Below are positions 26,753-35,425 of a DNA stretch of 64,000 nucleotides, in pieces (the first letter of the stretch is position 1; every line of letters starts with the position of its first letter). The DNA comes from Pseudomaricurvus sp050633365 (GTDB lineage: Bacteria > Pseudomonadota > Gammaproteobacteria > Pseudomonadales > Cellvibrionaceae): contig JBOEGJ010000003.1 of the NCBI GenBank assembly GCA_050633365.1, positions 62,001-126,000 on the forward strand, read 5' to 3'. The notes below the pieces were generated by a model. It was not told where the DNA came from. It saw nothing but the letters and a program-made list of their open reading frames with translations, and searched no databases. Position numbers and translations under genes: made by a program.

Positions 26753-28054
26753 TTAATCGAGCGGGATCAAGGCTTTGTAATTGACCGCGTCAGCACCCGG
26801 ATCGACGATCTCCAGCGAAATATGAACTGGCTGGCCCACGGGCATTTGCGTGACTCCGGCCATTTCACCGCCTAAATACTCACTGGGGCTAAATCGACGA
26901 TAGGCCAGTGACTTGCCCTGCAGGTTGCTGAAGGCCAAGGTGAAATCGGGAAAGGGCTGCTCGAAGTTGGCATTGTTGAGTAAAATACTGTCGATGATTA
27001 AGGCATGCTCAGCGCGCGGATGGCTTCTCACCACCAAGTTGTAGGCTTTTACTTTTTCTGGAGCGGCGAGGGATGGTAGTTGGCAGTTAATGAGAGGGCA
27101 AATCTGCGCGAAGCCGTCACGCCACGGCTGTTTGCGGCTGTACTCTTCGAAATTAAACCACAGGAACTGAGCGCCAAGTAATGCGATGGTCAATAGGCTC
27201 AAGCTTCCCCACATGAGTTGTTTAGGAAGGCGAGAGCCTTCTGGGTGCCATTCCATTTCGACCGGGGCAGGTGCAATACCTTGCAGCAGGGCGTCGTGAT
27301 CGTCGGCCGCGCTGTTGTTCTGTTCGCCACCTTCGTCTTCGAATAATGCCGAGAGATCTTCTTCGGCGCTATGGCTCGTCTCGCTCGCTTGTTCCAGTGA
27401 GCGCTCGCCGGTGACATTAAAAATAGGCTCTTTACGGGCTGAAGTAGGTTCGTCAAATTCACCTTCTAAATCACTGTCGCTGAGAGCATCGAAGCTACCC
27501 GTTGTGCTGCGATGATATTCATGATCCTCCTCATCAAGGTCGTGAACTGTCTCATGGATCTGTGGAGCCTCGCTTTCGGAGGCGCCTTCGCTGGCATTCT
27601 GGCTGTGACTCGTACTCTCTTCTTCGTCGATTTCATCCAATAGGTTAACGGCCCAGGATTCATCGGTGTGGTCGCTGTCGGAGGTGTCGTTGACTTTAAT
27701 CTCTCGATCAAACAGGGAGCCTTTGCTTTCACCGAAACTACCCTGTTGTAGGAAGTCTTCGCTGAGCTCGCCCAGCGCGACATTCTGGGTGTCTTCGATC
27801 TTATCCATATCGTCGGATATGAGGGCGTCGTCGCTAAAGTCATCGAGTTCGGGAATGCTTGGCTCAGAGTCAGGGCTCGGACCTACCGATGCAGTCTCAT
27901 CCGTCCCATCTTCCTCCTCGAGCAAATGATCCAAGGCGCGAAAAATCTGCAGGCACGAGCCACAGCGCACGGCGCCTTTGGCGGTCTGCAATTGATCATC
28001 AGTGATTCGAAAAGAGGTGCTGCAATGGGGGCAGCATGTGACCCTGTCTGCCAT
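26753..28054 (-). CDS. DUF3426 protein with zinc-ribbon N-terminus
   Basis: 433-aa inner-membrane protein. The N-terminus (about residues 6-40) is an MJ0042-type zinc ribbon with CPHC...CGSC. A long acidic, low-complexity stretch (about 45-250) follows, then a membrane helix (LMWGSLSLLTIALLGAQFLWF) and a C-terminal DUF3426 domain. The ATG at 28054 gives MADRVTCCPHC, which matches where homologues begin; the frame is open to 28087. Homologues sit beside prmA in Pseudomonas. No function is established. The acidic linker is unusually long. Confidence 0.8.
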   Translation of the reverse strand: MADRVTCCPHCSTSFRITDDQLQTAKGAVRCGSCLQIFRALDHLLEEEDGTDETASVGPSPDSEPSIPELDDFSDDALISDDMDKIEDTQNVALGELSEDFLQQGSFGESKGSLFDREIKVNDTSDSDHTDESWAVNLLDEIDEEESTSHSQNASEGASESEAPQIHETVHDLDEEDHEYHRSTTGSFDALSDSDLEGEFDEPTSARKEPIFNVTGERSLEQASETSHSAEEDLSALFEDEGGEQNNSAADDHDALLQGIAPAPVEMEWHPEGSRLPKQLMWGSLSLLTIALLGAQFLWFNFEEYSRKQPWRDGFAQICPLINCQLPSLAAPEKVKAYNLVVRSHPRAEHALIIDSILLNNANFEQPFPDFTLAFSNLQGKSLAYRRFSPSEYLGGEMAGVTQMPVGQPVHISLEIVDPGADAVNYKALIPLD

Positions 28055-28205
28055 GCGTATCGTCATTCCCTGGAAGTCGTTAAACACGGCAGAGTGTAGT
28101 CGTTCCGCCGTGTCGGGTAAATGGTTGTGTCTCGGTGGTGAGAGAAAGTTATGTTTGTGCCACGTTTTTACGGCGGCTGAGGTGGTGCCTCTTATTCGTC
28201 AAGCA

Positions 28206-29093
28206 CTAGCCAAGCCGTTTAGTGGCCGTGAGGCAGACCCACTCTTGCTGCTGGCGGATGGGGTCGAAATCAAACCAAGGCCGATAGGCCTCCATAACCG
28301 CTTCGGCTTGAATGAGCAAAATACCTGACAAGCACAGCTTGCCTCCGGGCTTGGTCAGTTGGTTTAGGTTGGGGGCGAGTTCGGCCAGTGGTCCGGCGAG
28401 AATATTGGCGAGGGTAATGTCGACTTGGATGTCGGGGCACTGCTCGGGTAAATAGACGGGAAAGCGCTCGTGCTCAATGGCGTTACGATCGGCGTTGTCC
28501 TGTGTGGCAATGAGTGCTTGTGGATCAATATCGGTGCCGACAGCAGTGCCGCCGCCGAGCAGTAATGAGGCAATGCCCAAGATGCCTGAGCCGCAGCCGT
28601 AATCGACAAAGCTCTGTCCTTCAAAGGGCGCTTGTTCTGCCAGCCATTGCAAGCACATAAAGGTCGTGGGGTGTGTGCCTGTTCCAAACGCCAAGCCCGG
28701 GTCTAACAGTAAGTTGGTGGCGTTCGGGTTGGGGGCGTCTTTCCAGCTGGGGCAAATCCACAGGTCGCCACCGCAGTGAATGGGATGATAGTTGTTCATC
28801 CATTCGCGTTCCCAGTCTTTGTCTTCGAGCAATTCCCAGCGGCAGTTGGGCAGTGGGCGGCCAAGGGCTTGGCCAGCGGCGAAATTAACCAAGTCGGTAT
28901 CGACTTCGGCGTCGAATAGTGCGCTGATCAAGGTGGCGTCCCACAATGGAGTTTCACCCAGTGCCGGTTCGAGAATCGGCTGATCGGCGTTGTCTTGAAG
29001 AGTGACGGATACTGCGCCGGCGGCCAGTAGTGCATCCTCGATGTCTGAGGCGTGACTGCGATCGGTGTTGACGCGGACTTGTAACCAGGGCAT
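28206..29093 (-). CDS. prmA: Ribosomal protein L11 methyltransferase
   Basis: 295-aa SAM-dependent methyltransferase that trimethylates L11. The N-terminal L11-recognition domain starts MPWLQVRVNTD. The catalytic domain has FGTGTHPTT and the SAM motif VDYGCGSGILGIA, then NILAGPL. Start and length match E. coli PrmA. Confidence 0.95.
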   Translation of the reverse strand: MPWLQVRVNTDRSHASDIEDALLAAGAVSVTLQDNADQPILEPALGETPLWDATLISALFDAEVDTDLVNFAAGQALGRPLPNCRWELLEDKDWEREWMNNYHPIHCGGDLWICPSWKDAPNPNATNLLLDPGLAFGTGTHPTTFMCLQWLAEQAPFEGQSFVDYGCGSGILGIASLLLGGGTAVGTDIDPQALIATQDNADRNAIEHERFPVYLPEQCPDIQVDITLANILAGPLAELAPNLNQLTKPGGKLCLSGILLIQAEAVMEAYRPWFDFDPIRQQQEWVCLTATKRLG

Positions 29094-29203
29094 TAGTATT
29101 TTGCCTTTGCTGTTTGCGAATAGGGTTCACGGGGTTTCATGTGGTTGGCGCTGTCAATTGACCATAGCGCCTTTGCTGAGAACCCACGGGAAAGAAATCG
29201 ATC

Positions 29204-31111
29204 TTATGAGTGGTTAGAGGCTTTGGCTTGCGGTGTTAGACGCTTTTCGATGCGTGCCACTATAGCGTCGGCGTGTAAGCCCGCGTCGCGCAATAAATCC
29301 GCATGGTTGCCGTGGTCGATAAAAGTATCGGGCAAGCCCAAGGGCAGTAGCGGTGTGGTGATGTCTCGTGCGGCGAGCAGCTCCATTACGCCGGTGCCAG
29401 CACCGCCAGCGATACAGTTTTCTTCCAGTGTGACCAATAGCTCGTGAGTCGTGGCCAAATTATCGATGAGCTCGGCGTCTAAGGGTTTGACAAAGCGCAT
29501 GTCGCACACGGTTGCATTTAGGGCATTTGCTGCTGCCATGGCTTCTGGCAGCAGGGTGCCGAAGTTCAAAATAGCGACACCTTGCCCTTGGCGCTTGGTG
29601 ACTCCTTTACCGATGGGTAGGGTGTCTAATGCGGGCTCAATATCGACACCAGGGCCTGTGCCCCGTGGATAGCGAACAGCGCTGGGGCCTTCAAATTGAT
29701 AGGCAGTACTGAGCAGTTGCCGGCACTCGTTTTCGTCACTGGGGGCTGCGATCACCATGTTGGGAATACAGCGCAAAAAGCTCAAGTCAAAACTGCCGGC
29801 ATGGGTGGGGCCGTCTTCCCCGACAAGTCCGGCTCGATCGATGGCAAAAGTGACGTCTAAATCCTGAATGGCAACGTCGTGAATCAGTTGATCGTAGGCT
29901 CGCTGTAAAAAGGTCGAATAAATTGCGACTACCGGTTTTTGGCCTTCGCAGGCAAGGCCCGCGGCTAAGGTTACGGCATGTTGCTCGGCAATGGCCACAT
30001 CGTGAAAACGATCGGCAAAGCGCTCGGCAAAATCAACCATGCCCGACCCTTCGCACATGGCTGGCGTGATGGCGACTAACTTCTCGTCGGCATCGGCCAT
30101 GTCGCAGAGCCAGTCACCAAAGATTGTTTGGTACTTTTTCTTTTTGGGTTTTTTGGGCTGGGAGTCTTGTACTTTGGGTTTTGGCTCAATTTTGTTGAGC
30201 GCGTGATAACCCACAGGATCGGCTTCCGCTGGCCCAAACCCCTTGCCTTTTTGGGTAATGATATGCAGCAATTTAGGGCCGGGAAGGCTGCGTAAATTAC
30301 TGAGATCGTGAGTCAATCGTTCTAGATCGTGGCCGTCGATAGGGCCGATGTAGTAGAAACCGAGCTCTTCAAACAAGGTGCCGGGGGACACCATGCCTTT
30401 CATGTGTTCTTCGGTCTTGCGGGCCAGCTCCCAAGCCTGTGGGATTTTAGATAGGACTTTTTTACTGCCTTCGCGAAAGTTGGTGTAGAGCTTACTGGCC
30501 CAGACTTTCGAGAAATAATTCGCGAGACCACCGACATTGCGCGAAATCGACATGTTGTTGTCGTTGAGGACCACTAGCATATCGGTTTCGGTGTGCGCGG
30601 CGTGATTGAGAGCCTCAAAGGCCATGCCGGCGGTCATGGCACCATCGCCGATGACGGCAACATTCTTGCGCCCACTTTCGTCCATTTCTGCACCCAAGGC
30701 CATCCCGAGAGCCGCGCTGATAGAGGTGCTCGAGTGACCAACGCCAAAGGTATCGAATTCACTTTCGGCGCGTTTAGGAAACCCTGAAAGCCCATCTTGT
30801 TGACGCATAGAGAGCATTTGTTCGCGTCGGCCCGTCAAAATTTTATGGGGGTAGGTTTGATGGCCTACATCCCATACCAAGCGATCTTCTGGCGTGTTAT
30901 AGCAGTAGTGCAGGGCAATGGTCAGCTCGACTACGCCCAAGCCTGCGCCAAAGTGCCCGCCGGTTTGGCCAACGCTGTAAAGCATGAACTCTCGCAACTG
31001 CTGGGCCAGTTCGGGCAGCTGTTTTTCGTCCAATTGACGTAAGTCTGAGGGCGAATTGACCTGATCGAGAAGTGGGGTCAGAGGACGAGAAAGTGGGATT
31101 TCTTCAAACAT
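29204..31111 (-). CDS. dxs: 1-deoxy-D-xylulose-5-phosphate synthase
   Basis: 635-aa thiamine-diphosphate enzyme that starts the MEP isoprenoid pathway from pyruvate and glyceraldehyde-3-P. The ThDP motif GDGAMTAGMAFEALNHA with VVLNDNNMSIS, the catalytic His in FGAGLGVVELTIALHY and the C-terminal transketolase domain are all present. It lies downstream of ispA with a 168-base gap, so a promoter of its own is possible. Confidence 0.96.
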   Translation of the reverse strand: MFEEIPLSRPLTPLLDQVNSPSDLRQLDEKQLPELAQQLREFMLYSVGQTGGHFGAGLGVVELTIALHYCYNTPEDRLVWDVGHQTYPHKILTGRREQMLSMRQQDGLSGFPKRAESEFDTFGVGHSSTSISAALGMALGAEMDESGRKNVAVIGDGAMTAGMAFEALNHAAHTETDMLVVLNDNNMSISRNVGGLANYFSKVWASKLYTNFREGSKKVLSKIPQAWELARKTEEHMKGMVSPGTLFEELGFYYIGPIDGHDLERLTHDLSNLRSLPGPKLLHIITQKGKGFGPAEADPVGYHALNKIEPKPKVQDSQPKKPKKKKYQTIFGDWLCDMADADEKLVAITPAMCEGSGMVDFAERFADRFHDVAIAEQHAVTLAAGLACEGQKPVVAIYSTFLQRAYDQLIHDVAIQDLDVTFAIDRAGLVGEDGPTHAGSFDLSFLRCIPNMVIAAPSDENECRQLLSTAYQFEGPSAVRYPRGTGPGVDIEPALDTLPIGKGVTKRQGQGVAILNFGTLLPEAMAAANALNATVCDMRFVKPLDAELIDNLATTHELLVTLEENCIAGGAGTGVMELLAARDITTPLLPLGLPDTFIDHGNHADLLRDAGLHADAIVARIEKRLTPQAKASNHS

Positions 31112-31279
31112 GCGGGCCGTTGCTGGTTGGTGACTGCGAAAACAGCAATTTTAGGGGGATAGTGGCCGATTGCATAGCTTTATTACGGATTTATGAGTCA
31201 ATGGCTCGATTGCTTAGCAAATGCTCTCTCGCTCGGGCTTACCTTGTGTCTGTGAGTTACCGACGGTGTTGGCACTCAC

Positions 31280-32170
31280 TTACTTTTTGCGTTCGACGAT
31301 GTAAGCCGACAGCGCTCGCAAGATATCCGCTCGCGGGTCAAAGTCCGACAGCGCTGCCAGAGCATTTTGATGCAATTGTTGGGCTTTTTCTCTCGCGCCA
31401 TCAAGCCCCAATAAAGAGACATAAGTGGGTTTATTGAGGGCGATGTCGGCTCCTTGCTGCTTACCCAAAGTTTCGGTATCGGCGGTGACATCAAGAATGT
31501 CGTCTTGCACTTGAAATGCCAGCCCAATGGCATCGGCGTAGAGGCTCAAAGACCGCAGTTGGGCGGGGGTGACGACGCCGCTGGCCAGCGCGCCCATGCG
31601 CACGCTGGCGCGAATTAACGCGCCTGTTTTTAGTGAGTGCATACGCTGCAGCTCAGCTAGGGACGGCTGTTGATTGATACTGGCGAGATCGATAGCTTGG
31701 CCGCCTACCATTCCTTGAGCACCGGAAGCCTGCCCAAGTTCACGGATAAGCCCTAGACGGACACTGTCGTTTATATGAGGTGCGTTGGACAAGACATCAA
31801 AGGCCAAGGCTTGGAGTGCATCCCCAGCAAGGATCGCTGTCGCTTCGTTAAAAGCGATATGACAGGTGGGCTGACCACGACGGAGGTCGTCGTCGTCCAT
31901 CGCCGGTAGATCGTCGTGAATTAGGCTGTAAGCGTGTATGGCCTCAACCGCGCAGCCGACACTGTCGGTGGCCTCAGTTAACTCTGATATTGCACAGGCA
32001 CTGGCGTAGGCTAGCACCGGACGAATCCGCTTGCCTCCGCTGAGCAAGCTATAGCGCATGGCGGCGAGCAATTGCGGATCGCTGCCGTCTAGCTGTTCGA
32101 GGGAGTTGGCAAGTACTTTATCGATGCGCTCTTGGCCATCGTCTAAAAAGCGGTGTAACGCTTGGCTCAT
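31280..32170 (-). CDS. ispA: Farnesyl diphosphate synthase (geranyltranstransferase)
   Basis: 296-aa polyprenyl synthase making C15 diphosphate. Both Asp-rich motifs are present: LIHDDLPAMDDDDLRRG and FQVDDILD (as QVQDDILDVT). The start ATG overlaps the xseB stop by 4 bases, forming the xseB-ispA(-dxs) unit. Confidence 0.95.
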   Translation of the reverse strand: MSQALHRFLDDGQERIDKVLANSLEQLDGSDPQLLAAMRYSLLSGGKRIRPVLAYASACAISELTEATDSVGCAVEAIHAYSLIHDDLPAMDDDDLRRGQPTCHIAFNEATAILAGDALQALAFDVLSNAPHINDSVRLGLIRELGQASGAQGMVGGQAIDLASINQQPSLAELQRMHSLKTGALIRASVRMGALASGVVTPAQLRSLSLYADAIGLAFQVQDDILDVTADTETLGKQQGADIALNKPTYVSLLGLDGAREKAQQLHQNALAALSDFDPRADILRALSAYIVERKK

Positions 32171-32406
32171 AGCGTATCGTCGTTAAAAGGTTGTGCCACC
32201 AGCTGTCCTTGCTGTTCCAACAATACCTCGACTTTTTGCTCGGCTTCCGACAGCCGAGATTGGCACTCACGGGTCAGTTGAATGCCGTTTTCAAAGGCTT
32301 TAAGTGATTGTTCAAGGCTTAAATCACCTTTTTCCATCTCGGTCACAAGGGCTTCGAGCTGTTGCAACGACTGTTCGAAATCGACGGCTTTTTTCTTGGC
32401 GGCCAC
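32167..32406 (-). CDS. xseB: Exodeoxyribonuclease VII small subunit
   Basis: 79-aa helical subunit. It contains FEQSLQQLEALVTEMEKGDLSLEQSLKAFENGI, matching the XseB core. It begins the xseB-ispA-dxs run and is divergent from pomA. XseA is not in the window. Confidence 0.93.
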   Translation of the reverse strand: MAAKKKAVDFEQSLQQLEALVTEMEKGDLSLEQSLKAFENGIQLTRECQSRLSEAEQKVEVLLEQQGQLVAQPFNDDTL

Positions 32407-32578
32407 GGGCTACTCTCTCGGTTGTATCAACAGGCCGCAACACTACAGAAGCGGGCAATCTAGGTCAATCTGAGACGCTCTTCGAGCGACATCAGAAGGG
32501 CCTGCTAAACTTTTTATGGCGCTATCTCTCCTCTCTGCTCGACAAACGCAAGTTTGGGGTGGGGATTTTTGGGACTTG

Positions 32579-32586
32579 GCCGATAA
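32579..32586 (+). promoter_or_regulatory. GCCGATAA, a perfect FliA-type -10 box upstream of pomA
   Basis: The octamer equals the flagellar sigma-28 -10 consensus and lies 88 bases before pomA. The region 11 bases upstream is a poor match to TAAAGTTT, so the promoter call is tentative. Confidence 0.35.
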
Positions 32587-32673
32587 CCGATACAACTGTA
32601 TTTCAATCGAGGCCGCTGGCTTAAGTTAAGTCTGCGATTTTCGACGATAACATCCGTTGCAAAGGAGTTAGAA

Positions 32674-33432
32674 GTGGATTTAGCGACGATAGTGGGATTA
32701 TTGGGGGCTTTTGGTCTCATTGTGGCCACCATGCTGATGAGCGGCGATTTGATGATGTTCGTCAACGTGCCCTCCTTAGTGATTGTATTTGGCGGCAGCT
32801 TGTTTGCGGTCATGGCCAAGTTTGGCCTGGGGCAGTTCTTGGGGGCCGCTAAAGTCGCCGGTAAGAGCTTCGCCAATAAACTCTCAGATCCAAGCGAACT
32901 CATTGACGAAATTGTTGAGCTGGCAGATACCGCTCGCAAAGGTGGCCTGTTGGCTCTAGAGGGGAAAGAGGTTGGCAATGAGTTCCTACAAAAAGGCATT
33001 CAATTACTGGTGGATGGACATGACCCAGAAGTGGTGAAAGCCTTGCTCTCGAAAGACCGTACTTTAGCCGAAGAGCGTCACGCCACTGCCTCGACGATTT
33101 TTTCATCCTTGGCTTCTATGGCGCCGGCCATGGGAATGATCGGAACCTTGATTGGTCTGGTTGCTATGTTGGCCAACATGGATGATCCAAAGTCTATTGG
33201 TCCGGCGATGGCGGTAGCACTGCTGACGACACTCTATGGCGCAATTTTAGCGAATGGATTTTGTGAGCCTGTCGCGGACAAGTTGAAACTTAGAGCGGGA
33301 GAGGAGGCGATGGTGAAGAGCTTAATTCTCGATGCTCTGTTGGCCATCCAAGGCGGCCAAAATCCCAGAGTCATCGATACCATGTTGCGCACCTATTTGC
33401 CCGAAGGTAAGCGTGAAGTTGCCGACGGCTAA
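32674..33432 (+). CDS. pomA: Flagellar motor stator protein PomA (MotA family, sodium type)
   Basis: 252-aa inner-membrane stator subunit with four transmembrane helices: about 1-22, 28-46, and two near 150-200. The N-terminus MDLATIVGLLGAFGLI and the helix region MAPAMGMIGTLIGLVAML are typical of PomA/MotC rather than MotA. The start is a GTG after AAAGGAGTTAGAA. Together with PomB it forms the ion channel that drives the flagellum. Its location beside xseB-ispA-dxs matches Vibrio pomAB. Confidence 0.92.
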   Translation: MDLATIVGLLGAFGLIVATMLMSGDLMMFVNVPSLVIVFGGSLFAVMAKFGLGQFLGAAKVAGKSFANKLSDPSELIDEIVELADTARKGGLLALEGKEVGNEFLQKGIQLLVDGHDPEVVKALLSKDRTLAEERHATASTIFSSLASMAPAMGMIGTLIGLVAMLANMDDPKSIGPAMAVALLTTLYGAILANGFCEPVADKLKLRAGEEAMVKSLILDALLAIQGGQNPRVIDTMLRTYLPEGKREVADG

Positions 33433-33467
33433 GTGAGCTATCGAAGGTTAAGTGAGTTATCCAAGGA
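33430..33467 (+). repeat. Tandem 19-bp direct repeat at the pomA stop codon
   Basis: TAAGTGAGCTATCGAAGGT is followed at once by a second copy with two to three changes. The first copy contains the pomA stop, so the duplication also repeats a purine-rich ribosome-site-like AAGG before pomB. Confidence 0.6.
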
Positions 33468-33546
33468 TATCTCGCCGTAAATCATAGAAATGGTCAACCG
33501 AGGCCGTTGCTGAAATCTATTTCCAGTCTTAGGAATTTCAATCCCT

Positions 33547-34527
33547 ATGAGTGATGAAGAACACAAGTGCGACTGTCCCCCCGAGGGGCTTCCCCCGTGG
33601 ATGGGAACCTTTGCCGACTTGATGTCGCTATTGATGTGCTTTTTCGTCTTGTTACTGTCGTTTTCAGAAATGGATGCGATGAAGTTCAAGCGATTAGCAG
33701 GCTCTATGGCACAGGCGTTTGGCGTGCAAAATAAATTGAATGTGACCGATGTTCCCAAGGGAACCAGTATCATTGCGCAAGAGTTTAGTCCGGCGATTCC
33801 AGAGCCGACGCCCATCAACGAAATTTGGCAAAAAACAGAAGATCTGACTCAGAGCTCGTTAGATTTTGAGTGCGATCAAGAATTTGATGTCGAGCAGGGC
33901 GAACAAAACAAAGAGGCCGGAGCCAAGGTCCGGGTCAAAGAAAAACTCGAAGAGTTAATCGCGCAAACCGAACAAGACGCGGTGGAAATAGCACAGGCGC
34001 TGCACGATCAGATTGCCAAGGGTGAAATCGAAGTCGAGACTCGAGGGCGAAAAATTATTATCAGAATTCGAGAAAAAGGTTCGTTCAAAACCGCTTCAGC
34101 CGAGCTCAATGATGACTATTTCGATGTGATTGACGAGATACGAGAAGTCCTGCGAGAAAAGCCGGGCAAGGTTTTTGTCGAGGGCCATACTGATAATATA
34201 CCCATTAAAACCGCGCGTTTTCGATCCAATTGGGAGCTGTCTTCCTCTCGGGCGGTTTCGGTGGCGCACGAACTCATGAAGGATGAAATCAATGAGCGGC
34301 GCTTTGCTATTTCTGGCTACTCCGACACAGTGCCTTTGGTGGCCAATAATTCGCGAGAAAATCGAGCGCGCAACCGACGCGTCGAGATCGTAATTCAGCA
34401 GGGGCTGGACGAAAGCTTGAGTGATGACGATGTTAAGTTGCTGCAAGAAGAAGGCAGCGACCTGTTGCGAGACTTGGATCTCGACCCTGAATATCTATTC
34501 GATTTAAACCCTGATGAAATCTTTTAA
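33547..34527 (+). CDS. pomB: Flagellar motor stator protein PomB (MotB family)
   Basis: 326-aa protein with a single membrane helix near residues 22-42. The helix carries the ion-binding Asp24 (FADLMSLLMCFFVLLLSF), at the same number as the essential Asp of Vibrio PomB. An acidic coiled region (about 100-160) precedes the OmpA-like peptidoglycan-binding domain (VFVEGHTDNIPI...NWELSSSRA...NRARNRRVEI). With PomA it forms the sodium-driven stator. The pomA-pomB gap is 114 bases and contains the second copy of the 19-bp repeat. Confidence 0.92.
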   Translation: MSDEEHKCDCPPEGLPPWMGTFADLMSLLMCFFVLLLSFSEMDAMKFKRLAGSMAQAFGVQNKLNVTDVPKGTSIIAQEFSPAIPEPTPINEIWQKTEDLTQSSLDFECDQEFDVEQGEQNKEAGAKVRVKEKLEELIAQTEQDAVEIAQALHDQIAKGEIEVETRGRKIIIRIREKGSFKTASAELNDDYFDVIDEIREVLREKPGKVFVEGHTDNIPIKTARFRSNWELSSSRAVSVAHELMKDEINERRFAISGYSDTVPLVANNSRENRARNRRVEIVIQQGLDESLSDDDVKLLQEEGSDLLRDLDLDPEYLFDLNPDEIF

Positions 34528-34539
34528 GGTCCGCCCTTT

Positions 34540-35148
34540 ATGAACCATGCAGTAACCGCGTCTGACCGGCGCCGATTTTTTAGAATTAACGATAACGTTG
34601 GTGTCAACTATCGGCAGCTAAAAGAGTCTGAACTCAATCAGCATATCGACGCTTTAGCCAACCCTGCTGATAGCCTGAGTATCATTGCCGACTGTAATAA
34701 ACAAATCGAAACCCTGCTTTCTCAGTTGGCGATAAAAGAGCCGTTAATAGCGGATCTCGTGGGTGCCATGAATAAAAAGGTTAATTGCGTGATTCAGCAG
34801 CTGGAGCTGGAGACACAATTAACCCAGAGCTTGGCGCATAAAATACAAGAGGTGAATATCAGCGCCTGTGGTATGGCACTAACCACGGAAGAGCTATTGG
34901 AGAGTGGCACGGTTCTGGATTTGGAATTGATGCTGTTGCCGGGCCGTTATCTACTCCATTGTCACGGTATTGTGGTGGATGCGACCGCCGCCAATGAAGG
35001 TGAGGGCTTTCACACGCGAGTGGATTTCAGCGGCATGTGCTCAGAGGATCAAGAATTACTGATTCAGCACATAGTCAAGCGCCAGGGAGCTCTGTTGAAA
35101 GCTCTAAGAGATGACGAAGCGCTCAAATTGCCAGAGACCAAGAGCTGA
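34540..35148 (+). CDS. PilZ-domain protein with helical insertion
   Basis: 202-aa cytoplasmic protein. The two cyclic-di-GMP motifs are present but far apart: RRFFR (R11-R15) near the start and NISACG (106-111), so about 90 residues of mostly helical sequence separate them. The second half resembles a PilZ barrel. It begins 12 bases after pomB with AAGGTCCGCC upstream, so it is very likely cotranscribed with the stator genes. That suggests c-di-GMP control of motor function, in the manner of YcgR-like proteins; this is inference. Confidence 0.75.
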   Translation: MNHAVTASDRRRFFRINDNVGVNYRQLKESELNQHIDALANPADSLSIIADCNKQIETLLSQLAIKEPLIADLVGAMNKKVNCVIQQLELETQLTQSLAHKIQEVNISACGMALTTEELLESGTVLDLELMLLPGRYLLHCHGIVVDATAANEGEGFHTRVDFSGMCSEDQELLIQHIVKRQGALLKALRDDEALKLPETKS

Positions 35149-35201
35149 GTTAATGGCTTTAACTGTAGCTTTCCGGTCTTTTGGTTGCTTCGACAATTAA
35201 T

Positions 35202-35221
35202 TTGTAGGATATATCGCACAA
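35202..35221. promoter_or_regulatory. 20-bp imperfect palindrome upstream of the GGA-rich RNA
   Basis: TTGTAGGATATATCGCACAA is symmetric at 16 of 20 positions. It partly resembles the TGTAAG-N6-CTTACA element bound by GacA/UvrY-type regulators upstream of rsm/csr RNA genes. It lies about 60-75 bases before the proposed start. Confidence 0.35.
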
Positions 35222-35243
35222 CAATTGAGGGAGTTATCCTCTG

Positions 35244-35272
35244 TTGAAATTTATGCCACGCGCTATTATTAC
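35244..35272 (+). promoter_or_regulatory. Sigma-70-type promoter of the GGA-rich RNA
   Basis: TTGAAA (35244-35249), a 17-base spacer, then TATTAC (35267-35272). Transcription would begin near 35279, just before the first AAGGA. Confidence 0.6.
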
Positions 35273-35278
35273 TAGCAC

Positions 35279-35425
35279 AAGGACGGCGCACACGGATGAG
35301 CAAACAAGGAATAAGGACAAAAAATCAGCAAGGACTAAGGAATTAGCTGAACTCTGAAGGAACTTAGGGTAAAGAAATCCTGTGAGAAATGTACCCCGGT
35401 AGCAGGATGCTACTGGGGTTTTTCG
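35279..35425 (+). ncRNA. Candidate CsrB/RsmY/RsmZ-type regulatory RNA (CsrA/RsmA sponge)
   Basis: About 147 bases with no ORF and eight GGA motifs. Seven have the ANGGA form: GGA at 35281, 35294, 35308, 35315, 35332, 35339 and 35359. The eighth (35405) sits in the loop of the terminal hairpin. Csr/Rsm RNAs sequester the translational regulator CsrA/RsmA by exactly such repeated A-N-GGA sites. The transcript is framed by a good promoter (35244-35272) and a strong Rho-independent terminator (35392-35425). It follows motility and c-di-GMP genes, which are typical Csr targets. No covariance search was possible; identity to a known subfamily is not claimed. Confidence 0.72.
35392..35425 (+). terminator. 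Rho-independent terminator of the GGA-rich RNA
   Basis: ACCCCGGTAGC pairs with GCTACTGGGGT around AGGA, followed by TTTTTCGTTTTTT. The loop itself displays a GGA. Confidence 0.9.
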
